Shown here one piece after another: positions 36,854 to 45,319 of a stretch of 64,000 bases of DNA. Below the pieces are notes generated by a model that was given only the letters and a program-made list of their open reading frames with translations, was not told where the DNA came from and ran no database searches. Positions within the stretch are counted from its first letter, which is position 1; every line of letters starts with the position of its first letter. The DNA comes from Hydrotalea sandarakina (GTDB lineage: Bacteria; Bacteroidota; Bacteroidia; Chitinophagales; Chitinophagaceae). The stretch lies in contig NZ_QKZV01000002.1 of assembly GCF_003254115.1 (NCBI RefSeq), positions 62,001 through 126,000 of the forward strand. Direction: 5' to 3'. The translations under genes were made by a program, and so were the position numbers.

Positions 36854-36890
36854 AAAAAAAAGTGCCCCTGCTGTGAACAGCAGCGGGCAC
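36854..36890 (-). terminator. Intrinsic terminator of padR-pspC operon
   Basis: Read on the minus strand, GTGCCC and CTGCTG pair with CAGCAG and GGGCAC around a TTCA loop with one bulged G, followed by eight T. It lies 28 bases past the pspC stop and before gcvT. Confidence 0.85.
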
Positions 36891-36917
36891 AGGGGTATTT
36901 CCCAACTTCAACCTGTT

Positions 36918-39029
36918 TTATATTGCAAAGCGTGTACGCAATAAATCTGTTACATTGGGTTGCAGCATGTCGGACGAGTCGTTTGATGTTGCTGTAACCT
37001 TTGACTTTTGTGGTGTTTCGGGTGTATAGTGGTAATGGCCACTATCTTTTTTATTGGAATTATTTAAAGAATCATTTGTTTTTTGTTGTTGCTTTAAAGA
37101 GGGTTGTGGTTGACTTTGATTGGGTTGGTCATTCTCTGTTGCATCATCATTATCAAGTGCTTTTAAACCGTCTTTTGTCATTAAATAAGTCGTATTATAA
37201 TTCCAGCTGTAGGCGGCGTCATCATTCCATTGCCAGTTCCAATTGTCATCAAAGCCAATGTACACATTATCCGCACCATCAAAATACCTGTTTTTGGCAG
37301 TAATTTTTATTTTTTTACCTACAGGTACGGCAATGGTTACAATTAAATGTTGGTTCCTGAATTTGTTATTGGGGTTAATGGCAATACCATTATTAAATTG
37401 AAGGGTAGAACCATTTTGGTTTATTTGAAAAGGAATGGCATCGGCATTGATGTTGGCATTTATTTTACTTGACCCATTAGCCAATTTTACAACTGTTGCA
37501 TAAAAACTATCATTAGTAGCTTGTATAATACGAATGTTTACATTTTTTACAAACACACTATCCGCATCTACACCATTAAAGGGATCGAGATTGAACCAAT
37601 GACGATTATTGTAAAACTTGGTTTCGCTGCCACGTACTATTTCTAAATATCCGTTCTTGGGTTGTGCAATGTTTACCGATTGCTCAATTGGATTGTTTCT
37701 ATACTTGAAATCATTGCGAAGTGATACAATTAATCCCATAAAACAAACCCAACCTATTATCCATAATGCAATGAAGCTGTACCGGATGATGTTTTTATTG
37801 CCTTTAATGTTGGCAATTTTGCGAATAACATAAGTTACTATGCCTATTACCGGCACCCAAATAAAGAATAACAAGGTACCCCATGCAAATAGGTTTTGCC
37901 AACCACTTTCTAAAATGTAGTCTTTTATCGGCATTAATCCGGTGAAAGCAATGCCTAATGCAAACAGTGTAACCACTATGGCAAAAACTACTACACCAAT
38001 AATAAAGTAAGCAAAAATTTTAAACAGTAGTACAATCACATCACCCAAACCTTTGCCTGATTTACGGGCAATATTCCCTACATCTTTTCCAATTTCCTGG
38101 CCTTTATCGCTCACATTTTTTCCAATTTCCTCGGCACGACTTTTAATGTCACTCTTCATCTTTTGTGCACGATCTTTAAACCCCTCTAAGTCGCTTTTTA
38201 TGGTATTTTTTATGCTTTCAACATCTACCTTTTCGCCTCGTAATTCTAATTTTTCTGCGGCAGTAGTAGCTTCAGGTAACACTATCCATAGTATGATATA
38301 AATTACCAGTGCACCCGGACTAAAAGAAATATTGATGAAAGAAGGAAAGTCGAACAATCCCCAATGCCAGTGGCGAAAGGCAAATGATATAAAAGGCAGA
38401 ATAAACAATACCCTTGGAATCCAAACATTGATGCCGAAATATTTGGCTAAACCGCTGCATACACCTGCAATTATTTTGTCATCAGGGTCACGGTACAATT
38501 TTTTTCGGGTGGCACCAATGGTTTTCGATGCGGAGCTGGGTACTGCAATCCATAAAATTAAATACGGAATAAAAGTTACCCCAATAAATACAGCGGCAAG
38601 AATGCGGATAATAAGGGGGTCAATATTTAAATAATTGGCTACGCCACTACAAACTCCGCCAATAATTTTATTGTTTTCATCACGAAACAGGCGGTTGCCA
38701 CTGGTGTGTTCCGCATTTGGAATGGCTGTGTTGTCGGAAGCAGTTTGTTCACCGCTGTTTATCCCTTCTGCATCAAAATCCTGTGGCCTTCCCATGCTGC
38801 TTATAACACCTTCAACGGCCTCGTCGGTTATGCAGGTGTTGCCTTTTTGCAATAATTCGGCAAACAATTCGGCAATTCTTCCTTCAATATCATTAATTAT
38901 TTCATCGCGCCCTTCTTCGTGTGCAAAATACAAACGCAGGCTGTCTATATATTGCTGTAAGGTATCGTAAGCCGATTCTTCAATGGGAATAATTCTTCCC
39001 TGAAAATTAATGTTGATTACCTTTTTCAT
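36918..39029 (-). CDS. PspC-domain membrane protein with two PspC repeats
   Basis: A 703-residue membrane protein. The first 70 residues are a cytoplasmic domain typical of Bacteroidota PspC proteins ([20 protein letters not shown], then [19 protein letters not shown]). Two PspC domains follow at about 112-172 ([20 protein letters not shown]) and 178-255 ([20 protein letters not shown]), then a charged helix-rich linker (about 265-325), four or so membrane helices (about 330-450), and a periplasmic beta-rich C-terminus with a low-complexity Asn/Gln/Ser tail. PspC proteins respond to envelope stress. It is the last gene after a PadR regulator, separated by 83 bases that contain a bulged hairpin (39056-39090). 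Duplication of the PspC domain is notable. Confidence 0.88.
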   Translation of the reverse strand: MKKVININFQGRIIPIEESAYDTLQQYIDSLRLYFAHEEGRDEIINDIEGRIAELFAELLQKGNTCITDEAVEGVISSMGRPQDFDAEGINSGEQTASDNTAIPNAEHTSGNRLFRDENNKIIGGVCSGVANYLNIDPLIIRILAAVFIGVTFIPYLILWIAVPSSASKTIGATRKKLYRDPDDKIIAGVCSGLAKYFGINVWIPRVLFILPFISFAFRHWHWGLFDFPSFINISFSPGALVIYIILWIVLPEATTAAEKLELRGEKVDVESIKNTIKSDLEGFKDRAQKMKSDIKSRAEEIGKNVSDKGQEIGKDVGNIARKSGKGLGDVIVLLFKIFAYFIIGVVVFAIVVTLFALGIAFTGLMPIKDYILESGWQNLFAWGTLLFFIWVPVIGIVTYVIRKIANIKGNKNIIRYSFIALWIIGWVCFMGLIVSLRNDFKYRNNPIEQSVNIAQPKNGYLEIVRGSETKFYNNRHWFNLDPFNGVDADSVFVKNVNIRIIQATNDSFYATVVKLANGSSKINANINADAIPFQINQNGSTLQFNNGIAINPNNKFRNQHLIVTIAVPVGKKIKITAKNRYFDGADNVYIGFDDNWNWQWNDDAAYSWNYNTTYLMTKDGLKALDNDDATENDQPNQSQPQPSLKQQQKTNDSLNNSNKKDSGHYHYTPETPQKSKVTATSNDSSDMLQPNVTDLLRTRFAI

Positions 39030-39112
39030 GGTTTAATGTTTTAAATGGCTGCACATAACCTGCCTATAGGGCAATAGATACCCTAGGTTACAGGTTTTAT
39101 ACAGATAGTTGG

Positions 39113-39469
39113 TTAAGGTTGGTCGGTTCCGTTGTTTTGGTTTTTAGGTTGTGTTAAGGCTTGAACGGCATCGGCCAATTCGTTCCAGGTTGTTTTTAAT
39201 TCTTCATAAAATGCCAACCCTTTGTCTGTCATCTGAAAATATTTCCTGGGGGGGCCACTGCTACTTTCTACCCATCTATAACTAAGCAGGCCTGCATTTT
39301 TTAAACGGGTAAGTAACGGATATAAAGTTCCTTCTAAAATGTTTAAGTTGGCGGATTTCATTTGTTCAACAATATCGCTCGGATATACTTCGCCCTGGCG
39401 AATTACCGATAAGATGCAAAACTCCAATACCCCTTTACGCATCTGGCTTTGTGTGTTTTGAATGTCCAT
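39113..39469 (-). CDS. PadR family transcriptional regulator
   Basis: A 118-residue winged-helix protein. The PadR core is KGVLEFCILSVIRQGEVYPS, then LEGTLYPLLTRLKNAGLLSY and the beta wing with GPPRKYFQMTDKG. The short C-terminal dimerisation helix runs from LAFYEELKTTWNELADAVQA. It belongs to the small PadR subgroup that represses its own operon. It lies between the 63-residue gene and pspC on the same strand, and a 27-bp palindrome is upstream of the operon. Family firm; inducing signal unknown, envelope stress is inferred from pspC. Confidence 0.93.
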   Translation of the reverse strand: MDIQNTQSQMRKGVLEFCILSVIRQGEVYPSDIVEQMKSANLNILEGTLYPLLTRLKNAGLLSYRWVESSSGPPRKYFQMTDKGLAFYEELKTTWNELADAVQALTQPKNQNNGTDQP

Positions 39470-39541
39470 ACTTTTCGGAGTTTTTGTTTGCTTTTATAAG
39501 CGATTTTTAAAAAACAATTTCAATGCAAGGCAGCTAAAATA

Positions 39542-39733
39542 CTATAAAGCTAAATACCTTCTTTGTACCCTTACTTTTCTCATTCTGTGAATGTTCCACA
39601 AATTAGCGGCACTTAATACCGGTTTAACAGTGGCTAACTCGGTTGCATTGGCAATGGTTTCTTTTGTTTCGGTGGTTAATTGTGCTACTTGTGCTTTGGT
39701 TAGGGTAGCGAACAATGGTTGTTGTGTTTTCAT
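39542..39733 (-). CDS. 63-residue protein at head of padR operon
   Basis: A short basic protein, no known domain. The N-terminal part is Thr/Ala-rich (QPLFATLTKAQVAQLTTETK), and the C-terminus is strongly basic (NIHRMRKVRVQRRYL). The ATG at 39733 is followed by a good reading frame, and it is the first gene after the palindrome and promoter-like sequence, 72 bases before padR. Its place and basic tail make a real gene likely, although it could be a chance frame. Similar small proteins with an NxxxxRxxRVQRR tail may exist in related genomes; this needs a search. Confidence 0.6.
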   Translation of the reverse strand: MKTQQPLFATLTKAQVAQLTTETKETIANATELATVKPVLSAANLWNIHRMRKVRVQRRYLAL

Positions 39734-39772
39734 TTTTTTATGTTTTTAAGTTGTTTTGTCTCATTGACAACA

Positions 39773-39816
39773 CAAAGATGCAACATTATTTGGTACTATG
39801 CAACACATAGTACCAA
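39773..39816 (-). promoter_or_regulatory. PadR operator-like palindrome and promoter
   Basis: TTGGTACTATG (39790-39800) and its exact complement (39806-39816) flank CAACA. On the minus strand a TTG inside the palindrome is 20 bases before CATCTTTG (39773-39780), one base off TAnnTTTG. The operator therefore overlaps the -33 region of the promoter that drives the 63-residue gene, padR and pspC. Confidence 0.65.
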
Positions 39817-40165
39817 GTTTATTTTAGTAATATGCCGACTAAGGAATTATCAAAATGATATAATGAATTGAATATCATTTAATTATGCAGGAATTTCAAT
39901 TTTTCCTGATTTTAGAAATTTGGATGAACGGTAAAATAACGTGATGAAAAACATGGAATTTGTTCCCAAATATGTCTTTCAGTTAAGTTTAGCAGTCAAA
40001 ATCTGTATTTTTTCATTGATGCAATAGCCTTTAAACGGCTAAGTAACTGAAAAAAGCATCGATGTATTTGTTTTTTTTCTATATTAGTGATTATATTAGC
40101 ACAAAGTTGTAAAGTATAACACTTCATATAATGGTACAAAAACATTAATATAAATCTATATTAGT
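39817..40165. other. Intergenic region, AT-rich
   Basis: No convincing gene. It holds small inverted repeats (CAGGAA...TTCCTG near 39888; TAGCC-TTTAAAC-GGCTA near 40027) and short AT repeats of the form CTATATTAG before the GLPGLI gene (near 40079 and 40147). The longest + strand frame starting ATGAAAAACATG is only 27 codons. Confidence 0.4.
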
Positions 40166-40927
40166 ATGATTATGAAAAGATTATTTTTAGTAGCAATAAC
40201 GCTAATTATCATGTTCCCGGTAATTGCGCAACAAAATTCCAATGGATATGCAGTGTATCAATATGCTAATGCGCAAGATCAAGAAACCATTGATTTTTGG
40301 TTTACTGCTGATACCTATATATACAATGTCAGACAAAAAGATTTCAGGGAAAGTAATGATTATAAAAATAGAATTAAAACATTGTCGAAACAAGATTCGC
40401 TCAATTTTGAAAAGGTGATTGATACCATTAACAAGAAAAATCAAGCACTGCCACCCAGATACATATTTGGCAACTTACACACAAATTTTACTTTGCAAAA
40501 TGAGTTAAATGCCAATTTGCAACCCGTTTGCGTTGTTGACACTTTAACTTTTGTGCAATGGAAAGTTTTAGCAGATACATTAACTATTAATGGCTTGCTT
40601 TGCAGAAAAGCAACGGGATTATATATGGGTATGCAATATGAAGCCTGGTTTGCCCCTTCTATACCTGTTGCTGTAGCACCGCTGCAACTCAGAGGCTTAC
40701 CGGGGCTTTTGGTAAAATTGAACAATTTAACCACCAATGCGCAGGTTGTTATGACTTATTTGGAATGGCCTGCCAAAAATTGGGTAGATGCCAAGCCTTG
40801 TAATGAAAATAATGCACTTACCCGACACGCTTTTCTAGAACAACAAACAAAAATAGAGGCTCAACGAAATATGAGAATTAGAAGTGCTAAAACCATAAAT
40901 GAATTGCGTGGGCTAATTCAACAATAA
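40166..40927 (+). CDS. GLPGLI family exported protein
   Basis: A 253-residue exported protein with signal peptide MKRLFLVAITLIIMFPVIAQ (ATG at 40172 is an equal start). The defining GLPGLI motif appears as LRGLPGLLVKLNN near residue 176. The rest is beta-rich, with YEAWFAPSIPVAVAPLQLRG just before it. The family is restricted to Bacteroidota and has no established function to my knowledge. Most members are longer or have partners for secretion; here the C-terminus is a charged helix (EQQTKIEAQRNMRIRSAKTI). It is alone, upstream of a short hypothetical gene. Confidence 0.85.
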   Translation: MIMKRLFLVAITLIIMFPVIAQQNSNGYAVYQYANAQDQETIDFWFTADTYIYNVRQKDFRESNDYKNRIKTLSKQDSLNFEKVIDTINKKNQALPPRYIFGNLHTNFTLQNELNANLQPVCVVDTLTFVQWKVLADTLTINGLLCRKATGLYMGMQYEAWFAPSIPVAVAPLQLRGLPGLLVKLNNLTTNAQVVMTYLEWPAKNWVDAKPCNENNALTRHAFLEQQTKIEAQRNMRIRSAKTINELRGLIQQ

Positions 40928-41135
40928 ACATAAGCTCAATTCACTATTTAAGGTAATTATCGTTGTTAGTTAACTTATGCATTGTATTTCAATGTGTCAT
41001 CTAATACTTATGTATGTTTTTTGTATGCAACATTTACTATTAACATCAACATTTTAAATTTTACATTTTTATCCCGAGTATCTTATTTAAATTTATAGTA
41101 GGAATTGCTATTATATTATCTCAAAAAATTTATTT

Positions 41136-41522
41136 ATGATACAGGAAAAAACACATATTGGTGCATTGCATCAACAGCATGTAGATTGGAAAGAAGAATT
41201 GTTGTTTACACGCGATGAGCTTAACTTTTTTGAAAAAAGGTTAGAAGAAATTGCCGGTAAAAATACCGACGCGGATACAAGCACAAAAGTTGAGCATTTT
41301 CAAAATCAATTTATTATTCAGCGGGAACAAATAGATGATTTGCTCCACCATATTGAAAAACACGAGGAAGAAATAGCGCATTTTGCGGAAGATCATCCTG
41401 TAGCAGTTGATCATCATCTGTTTCAAAATCATAATGATATGATTGAAAAAATGAAAGCTTTTCATGAATTATACCAACAACTAAAAGCTGAATTTTTACA
41501 TTTTGCGGCTTCGGCTTTATAA
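41136..41522 (+). CDS. Helical protein of unknown function, His/Glu-rich
   Basis: A 128-residue cytoplasmic protein predicted to be almost fully alpha-helical and coiled-coil. Heptad-like stretches are WKEELLFTRDELNFFEKRLE, FQNQFIIQREQIDDLLHHIE and EMIEKMKAFHELYQQLKAEF-like NDMIEKMKAFHELYQQLKAE. It contains many His residues in the middle (HHIEKHEEEIAHFAEDHP, DHHLFQNH). No signal peptide or membrane segment. It converges with the thiolase gene, the two stops being 16 bases apart. I do not recognise a family. Confidence 0.75.
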   Translation: MIQEKTHIGALHQQHVDWKEELLFTRDELNFFEKRLEEIAGKNTDADTSTKVEHFQNQFIIQREQIDDLLHHIEKHEEEIAHFAEDHPVAVDHHLFQNHNDMIEKMKAFHELYQQLKAEFLHFAASAL

Positions 41523-41538
41523 TTTAGTTCAATAAGTA

Positions 41539-42735
41539 TTATTGTATGCCTTCATAAATAATGGCGGCGCCTTGACCCACACCCACACACATGGTGGCTA
41601 AGCCATATTTGGCTTTTTTACGTTTCATTTCATGTAAAAGGGTGGTGGATATGCGGGCACCACTGCAGCCCAAGGGATGTCCTAATGCTATGGCACCGCC
41701 ATTGATATTTATTTTTGTAGGATCTAAATCTAAATCGCGCATACAAGCAATACTTTGGCTGGCAAATGCTTCATTTAATTCAATTATAGATAAATCACTT
41801 GCTTGCAAACCGGCACGGTGCATGGCTTTACGACTGGCCGGTACAGGGCCAATACCCATTATAGAAGGGTCAACGCCTGCAGTAGCCATACTTACCACCC
41901 GGGCAATGGGTTTTAAATTAAATAGTTGAATAGCTTCTTCGCTGGCTAATAACAATGCGGAGGCTCCATCATTAATACCACTTGAGTTGCCGGCTGTAAC
42001 AGAACCATCTTTAGTAAAGGCAGGCTTTAGTCCTGCTAACTTTTCTAAAGTTGTAGGTCTTGGATGCTCATCCTCAGCAAAAATAGTTGGTGTTTTATTT
42101 TCGGTAATTTCAACGGGAATAATTTCATCTTGCCATTTGCCGGCTGCTAAAGCTGCAGCATATTTTTGTTGCGATGCTAAAGCAAAAGCATCTTGTTCTT
42201 CCCTTGAAATTTTCCATTGTTGCGCCACATTTTCAGCAGTTTCACCCATGCTGTAAGGATGATACATGGCAGCTAATTTTTTATTGGTAAACCTCCAGCC
42301 AATGGTGGTATCATAAGTTTCTGTTTTACGGCTCCAGGCACCATCACTTTTCGCAGTTACAAAAGGGGCACGGGTCATGCTTTCAACACCACCGGCAATA
42401 TACAACATGCCATCGCCACAAGCTATGGCGCGGCTGGCATCCATAATGGCTTGTAAACCACTGGCGCATAAACGGTTCACGGTATTTCCTCCAACAGTTA
42501 CGGGTAAACCGGCTAATAAAGCTGCCATACGGGCTACATTTCTATTGTCTTCACCCGCCTGGTTGGCTGCACCTGCAATCACATCTTCTATCATAGCTGC
42601 ATCAATACCGGGATTGCGTTGCAATAAGGCAGTAATCATCAATGCCAATAAATCATCGGGGCGTATGGTGCTTAATTTTCCGCCATAACGACCAATAGGT
42701 GTACGCACTGCATCAATTACATAAACTGCTTTCAT
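41539..42735 (-). CDS. paaJ: 3-oxoadipyl-CoA thiolase
   Basis: A 398-residue thiolase. ATG at 42735 (MKAVYVIDAVRTPIGRYGG) is taken; the longer frame to 42792 has no support. It has strong PaaJ/PcaF-like features: GRYGGKLSTIRPDDL, ANQAGEDNRNVARMAALLAG, YDTTIGWRFTNKKL and the catalytic Cys loop NRLCASGLQAIMD, plus the C-terminal GHPLGCSGAR and MCVGVGQGAAIIYE blocks. The function is the last step of phenylacetate breakdown, cleaving 3-oxoadipyl-CoA to acetyl-CoA and succinyl-CoA. It lies about 13 kb from the paa operon and no CTAAC-N4-GTTAG site was found before it. PcaF is the alternative name. Confidence 0.88.
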   Translation of the reverse strand: MKAVYVIDAVRTPIGRYGGKLSTIRPDDLLALMITALLQRNPGIDAAMIEDVIAGAANQAGEDNRNVARMAALLAGLPVTVGGNTVNRLCASGLQAIMDASRAIACGDGMLYIAGGVESMTRAPFVTAKSDGAWSRKTETYDTTIGWRFTNKKLAAMYHPYSMGETAENVAQQWKISREEQDAFALASQQKYAAALAAGKWQDEIIPVEITENKTPTIFAEDEHPRPTTLEKLAGLKPAFTKDGSVTAGNSSGINDGASALLLASEEAIQLFNLKPIARVVSMATAGVDPSIMGIGPVPASRKAMHRAGLQASDLSIIELNEAFASQSIACMRDLDLDPTKININGGAIALGHPLGCSGARISTTLLHEMKRKKAKYGLATMCVGVGQGAAIIYEGIQ

Positions 42736-42827
42736 ATATAGTATTTTAATAATTGTAAAAAGAACGTTGCCGCAAAGGAAAACAAATAGCACAATTTAGC
42801 AAAATAAAGCTGATGGGCTTTGTGTTG

Positions 42828-42835
42828 TATCTTTG
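42828..42835 (+). promoter_or_regulatory. -7 box of rlmN
   Basis: TATCTTTG, an exact TAnnTTTG match, ends four bases before the rlmN ATG at 42840. The transcript is probably leaderless. No good -33 element was seen. Confidence 0.5.
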
Positions 42836-42839
42836 CCGC

Positions 42840-43883
42840 ATGAATCAATTACCGAATATACGTGCATTGAGCAATGAGCAGTTGTTGACATTTTTGGAAA
42901 GTATCGGCGAAAAGAAATTTCGTTTGCAACAAATAAAAGAGTGGTTATGGCAAAAGCATGCTGCTTCTTTTGACGATATGACGAATTTAAGTAAATCGTT
43001 AAGGCAGCAATTATCTGAACATTTTTCACTTCCGGCGCTTACCATTGATACCACTCAGTATAGTGCTGATGGTACCGTTAAAACCCGCTTTAATACACAC
43101 GAAGGATACAAAGTTGAAGGTGTGTTAATTCCTACTGATGAAAGAAGGACCGCATGTGTGTCTTCTCAAATTGGTTGTAGTTTAAGTTGCAAATTTTGTG
43201 CTACCGGTTATATGGATAGAAAACGCAATTTAACTTTCGATGAAATATATGATCAGGTTGCGCTCATCAATCAACAAAGTGAATCACTCTTCGAGAAGAA
43301 ACTAACCAATATTGTTTTTATGGGTATGGGTGAGCCATTGCTCAACTACAATAATGTGTTGGCTGCCATTGAACGCATTACTGCTGAAGATGGCTTGCAC
43401 ATGAGCCCCAGGCGTATTACCGTTTCAACAGCGGGTGTAGCCAAACAAATTAAAAAGTTAGGCGATGATGGTGTGAAGTTTAAACTGGCCTTATCCTTAC
43501 ATGCACCTAACGATGCTAAGCGTAATGAAATAATGCCCATTAATGAAACCAATAATTTAAAGGTATTGATAGAAGCCCTCAATTACTTTTATGCCAAAAC
43601 TAAAAATGAAATAACTTTTGAATATATCTTGTTCAAAAACTTTAACGACTCATTGAAAGATGCCGATGAGTTAATTAAAATTTACCGTCAGGTTCCGGCC
43701 GATTTGGTTAATATTATTGAATACAATCCTATTGATATTGCTACTTTTCAAAAACCCGATGAGCCGGCTATGGAACGCTTTATGCAATATTTAGAAAAAC
43801 ATAAAGTGAATGCCCGTTTACGTAGAAGCAGGGGTAAAGATATTGATGCAGCCTGTGGTCAATTAGCCAATAAAGGCAAATAA
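42840..43883 (+). CDS. rlmN: 23S rRNA (adenine2503-C2)/tRNA methyltransferase RlmN
   Basis: A 347-residue radical SAM methyltransferase. The cluster motif is CSLSCKFCATGYM (Cys-x3-Cys-x2-Cys), the typical RlmN blocks are NIVFMGMGEPLLNYNNV, SPRRITVSTAGVAKQIKKLG and LALSLHAPNDAKRNEIMPIN, and the catalytic C-terminal Cys is in RSRGKDIDAACGQLANK. The ATG at 42840 is chosen because 42813 lies in the promoter region. It is divergent from paaJ with about 100 bases between. Function firm. Confidence 0.96.
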   Translation: MNQLPNIRALSNEQLLTFLESIGEKKFRLQQIKEWLWQKHAASFDDMTNLSKSLRQQLSEHFSLPALTIDTTQYSADGTVKTRFNTHEGYKVEGVLIPTDERRTACVSSQIGCSLSCKFCATGYMDRKRNLTFDEIYDQVALINQQSESLFEKKLTNIVFMGMGEPLLNYNNVLAAIERITAEDGLHMSPRRITVSTAGVAKQIKKLGDDGVKFKLALSLHAPNDAKRNEIMPINETNNLKVLIEALNYFYAKTKNEITFEYILFKNFNDSLKDADELIKIYRQVPADLVNIIEYNPIDIATFQKPDEPAMERFMQYLEKHKVNARLRRSRGKDIDAACGQLANKGK

Positions 43884-44029
43884 TTTAGCATTTTGTTATT
43901 ACCGTTTCGTTAATATAAGCAATGTACCTGTTGGGCATTGCTTTATTTGTTATTTTCATGGTTCATTCATTTTATGCATTTGTATTTTATTTCAAAAAAA
44001 TGGTTACTTTTAAACATAAACCTAGAACT

Positions 44030-44170
44030 ATGAAAAAACTATGCAGTGTTTTGGCTGTATTGGTGTTGGTGAGCAGTACAGCTATGGCCCAACCCAATAC
44101 TTATAAAGGAAAAAGCAAGCATCGCCATGCGTGGCATAAGCACATTAAACACTATAAAAAGAGGATGTAG
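44030..44170 (+). CDS. 46-residue exported basic peptide
   Basis: A tiny predicted exported peptide. A signal peptide covers about 1-20 (MKKLCSVLAVLVLVSSTAMA, ending AMAQP), leaving a mature part of about 26 residues, rich in His and Lys (GKSKHRHAWHKHIKHYKKRM). ATG at 44030 is chosen; the frame is open back to 43922 but reads as a hydrophobic run without a signal pattern. A weak promoter is possible (TTTG at 43979-43982, 22 bases, TACTTTTA at 44005-44012). A cationic histidine-rich mature peptide could bind metal or nucleic acid; no family is recognised. Confidence 0.55.
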   Translation: MKKLCSVLAVLVLVSSTAMAQPNTYKGKSKHRHAWHKHIKHYKKRM

Positions 44171-44217
44171 CATTTCCTTTCATTTGAATTAAATCGAGGG
44201 AACCCCGCTTTTTTGCG

Positions 44218-44225
44218 TACTTTTG
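44218..44225 (+). promoter_or_regulatory. -7-like box for pseudouridine synthase gene
   Basis: TACTTTTG fits TAnnTTTG and lies 33 bases before ATG 44259. No -33 element at the usual distance. Low support. Confidence 0.35.
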
Positions 44226-44258
44226 CCTTTCCTGTTGCAAAACAGTAAACAGAAGTAT

Positions 44259-45293
44259 ATGTCGAAACCGTTTGAAAAGTTTATGAATGGCCAACTTAAG
44301 GGGGCCAAGAAAAAAGAAGCTATTCGCCAAGAAAAACGCAAGGCAAAAGCCGCAGCCAGAGCTGAAGGTGAAGCCATTAGAAAAAAACAGTGGGAAAAAA
44401 AGCATGGCATTCTGCCTGAATCTACTAAACCCGCACATCCTTCCAAAAACAAGTCGGCATATCCAAAAAATGTAAAAGCAGCAAAGGATACAGGCCCAAA
44501 AAAACTGTCTAACAAAGTTCCTTCTAAGCCTGATATTGCGCATGAATTAGCCAACCCGCAAACACCAATGCCATTGAATAAATTTTTGGCACATGCAGGC
44601 ATTTGTGGCCGAAGGGAAGCTGCTGAATTAATCAAACAAGGGCAGGTTACAGTAAATGGTGATATTATTTTTGAACCCGGCTTTAAGGTGTTGGGTAATG
44701 AAGATGTTAAATGGAAAGGCAAACGCATTTTTATTCAAAAAAATTTAGTGTACATATTGCTGAATAAACCCAAGGATTATATTACTACTTCTAAAGATCC
44801 TGAGGGGCGTAAAACAGTGTTAGATTTAATAAAAGATGCTGCACAGCAACGTGTGTATCCTGTAGGGCGGTTAGATAGAAATACTACCGGTGTTTTATTG
44901 CTTACTAACGATGGGGCATTGGCGCAGAAATTAACACATCCATCTTTTCAGGTAAAGAAAGTGTATGAAGCTAAATTAAACAAGCCATTGGCCAAAGCCG
45001 ATATGGAAGCACTATTAACCGGTTTTCAGTTAGAAGATGGCTTTATTAAAGCCGATAGTGCTGCTTATGCCGATACAAAAGATAAATCGGTTATTGGTAT
45101 TGAAGTGCATAGCGGTAGAAACCGCATTGTTCGCCGTATGTTTGAGCATTTGGGATACGAAGTAAAAGCATTAGACCGCGTATTATTTGCCGGATTAACT
45201 AAGAAAAATGTTGATCGTGGAACTTGGCGATACCTCAATGAGAAGGAAATAAGAAACTTAAAATACCTGAATGGGGCTTCCCAAACCAAATAG
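44259..45293 (+). CDS. RsuA/RluB-family rRNA pseudouridine synthase with basic N-terminal extension
   Basis: A 344-residue enzyme. Residues about 1-95 are a highly charged extension (KKKEAIRQEKRKAKAAARAE, then Lys/Pro-rich), absent from E. coli RluB and probably RNA-binding. The S4 domain follows (about 100-155: MPLNKFLAHAGICGRREAAE). The catalytic domain (about 160-330) has GRLDRNTTGVLLLTNDGAL with the catalytic Asp, and later VHSGRNRIVRRMFEHLGYEV. ATG 44259 is chosen over an upstream TTG. An RluA-type synthase follows after 26 bases. Probably modifies 23S rRNA; exact target uridine not determinable. Confidence 0.93.
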   Translation: MSKPFEKFMNGQLKGAKKKEAIRQEKRKAKAAARAEGEAIRKKQWEKKHGILPESTKPAHPSKNKSAYPKNVKAAKDTGPKKLSNKVPSKPDIAHELANPQTPMPLNKFLAHAGICGRREAAELIKQGQVTVNGDIIFEPGFKVLGNEDVKWKGKRIFIQKNLVYILLNKPKDYITTSKDPEGRKTVLDLIKDAAQQRVYPVGRLDRNTTGVLLLTNDGALAQKLTHPSFQVKKVYEAKLNKPLAKADMEALLTGFQLEDGFIKADSAAYADTKDKSVIGIEVHSGRNRIVRRMFEHLGYEVKALDRVLFAGLTKKNVDRGTWRYLNEKEIRNLKYLNGASQTK

Positions 45294-45319
45294 TATTGAC
45301 GTATAAGCTTTGTAATTGC

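Noticed and set aside
38635-38970. 111-codon plus-strand frame inside the pspC gene
   Set aside because: Antisense shadow with no independent support.
44145-44728. Long minus-strand frames across the RsuA-type gene start
   Set aside because: They mirror the Lys/Ala-rich extension of the real gene; no family or promoter.
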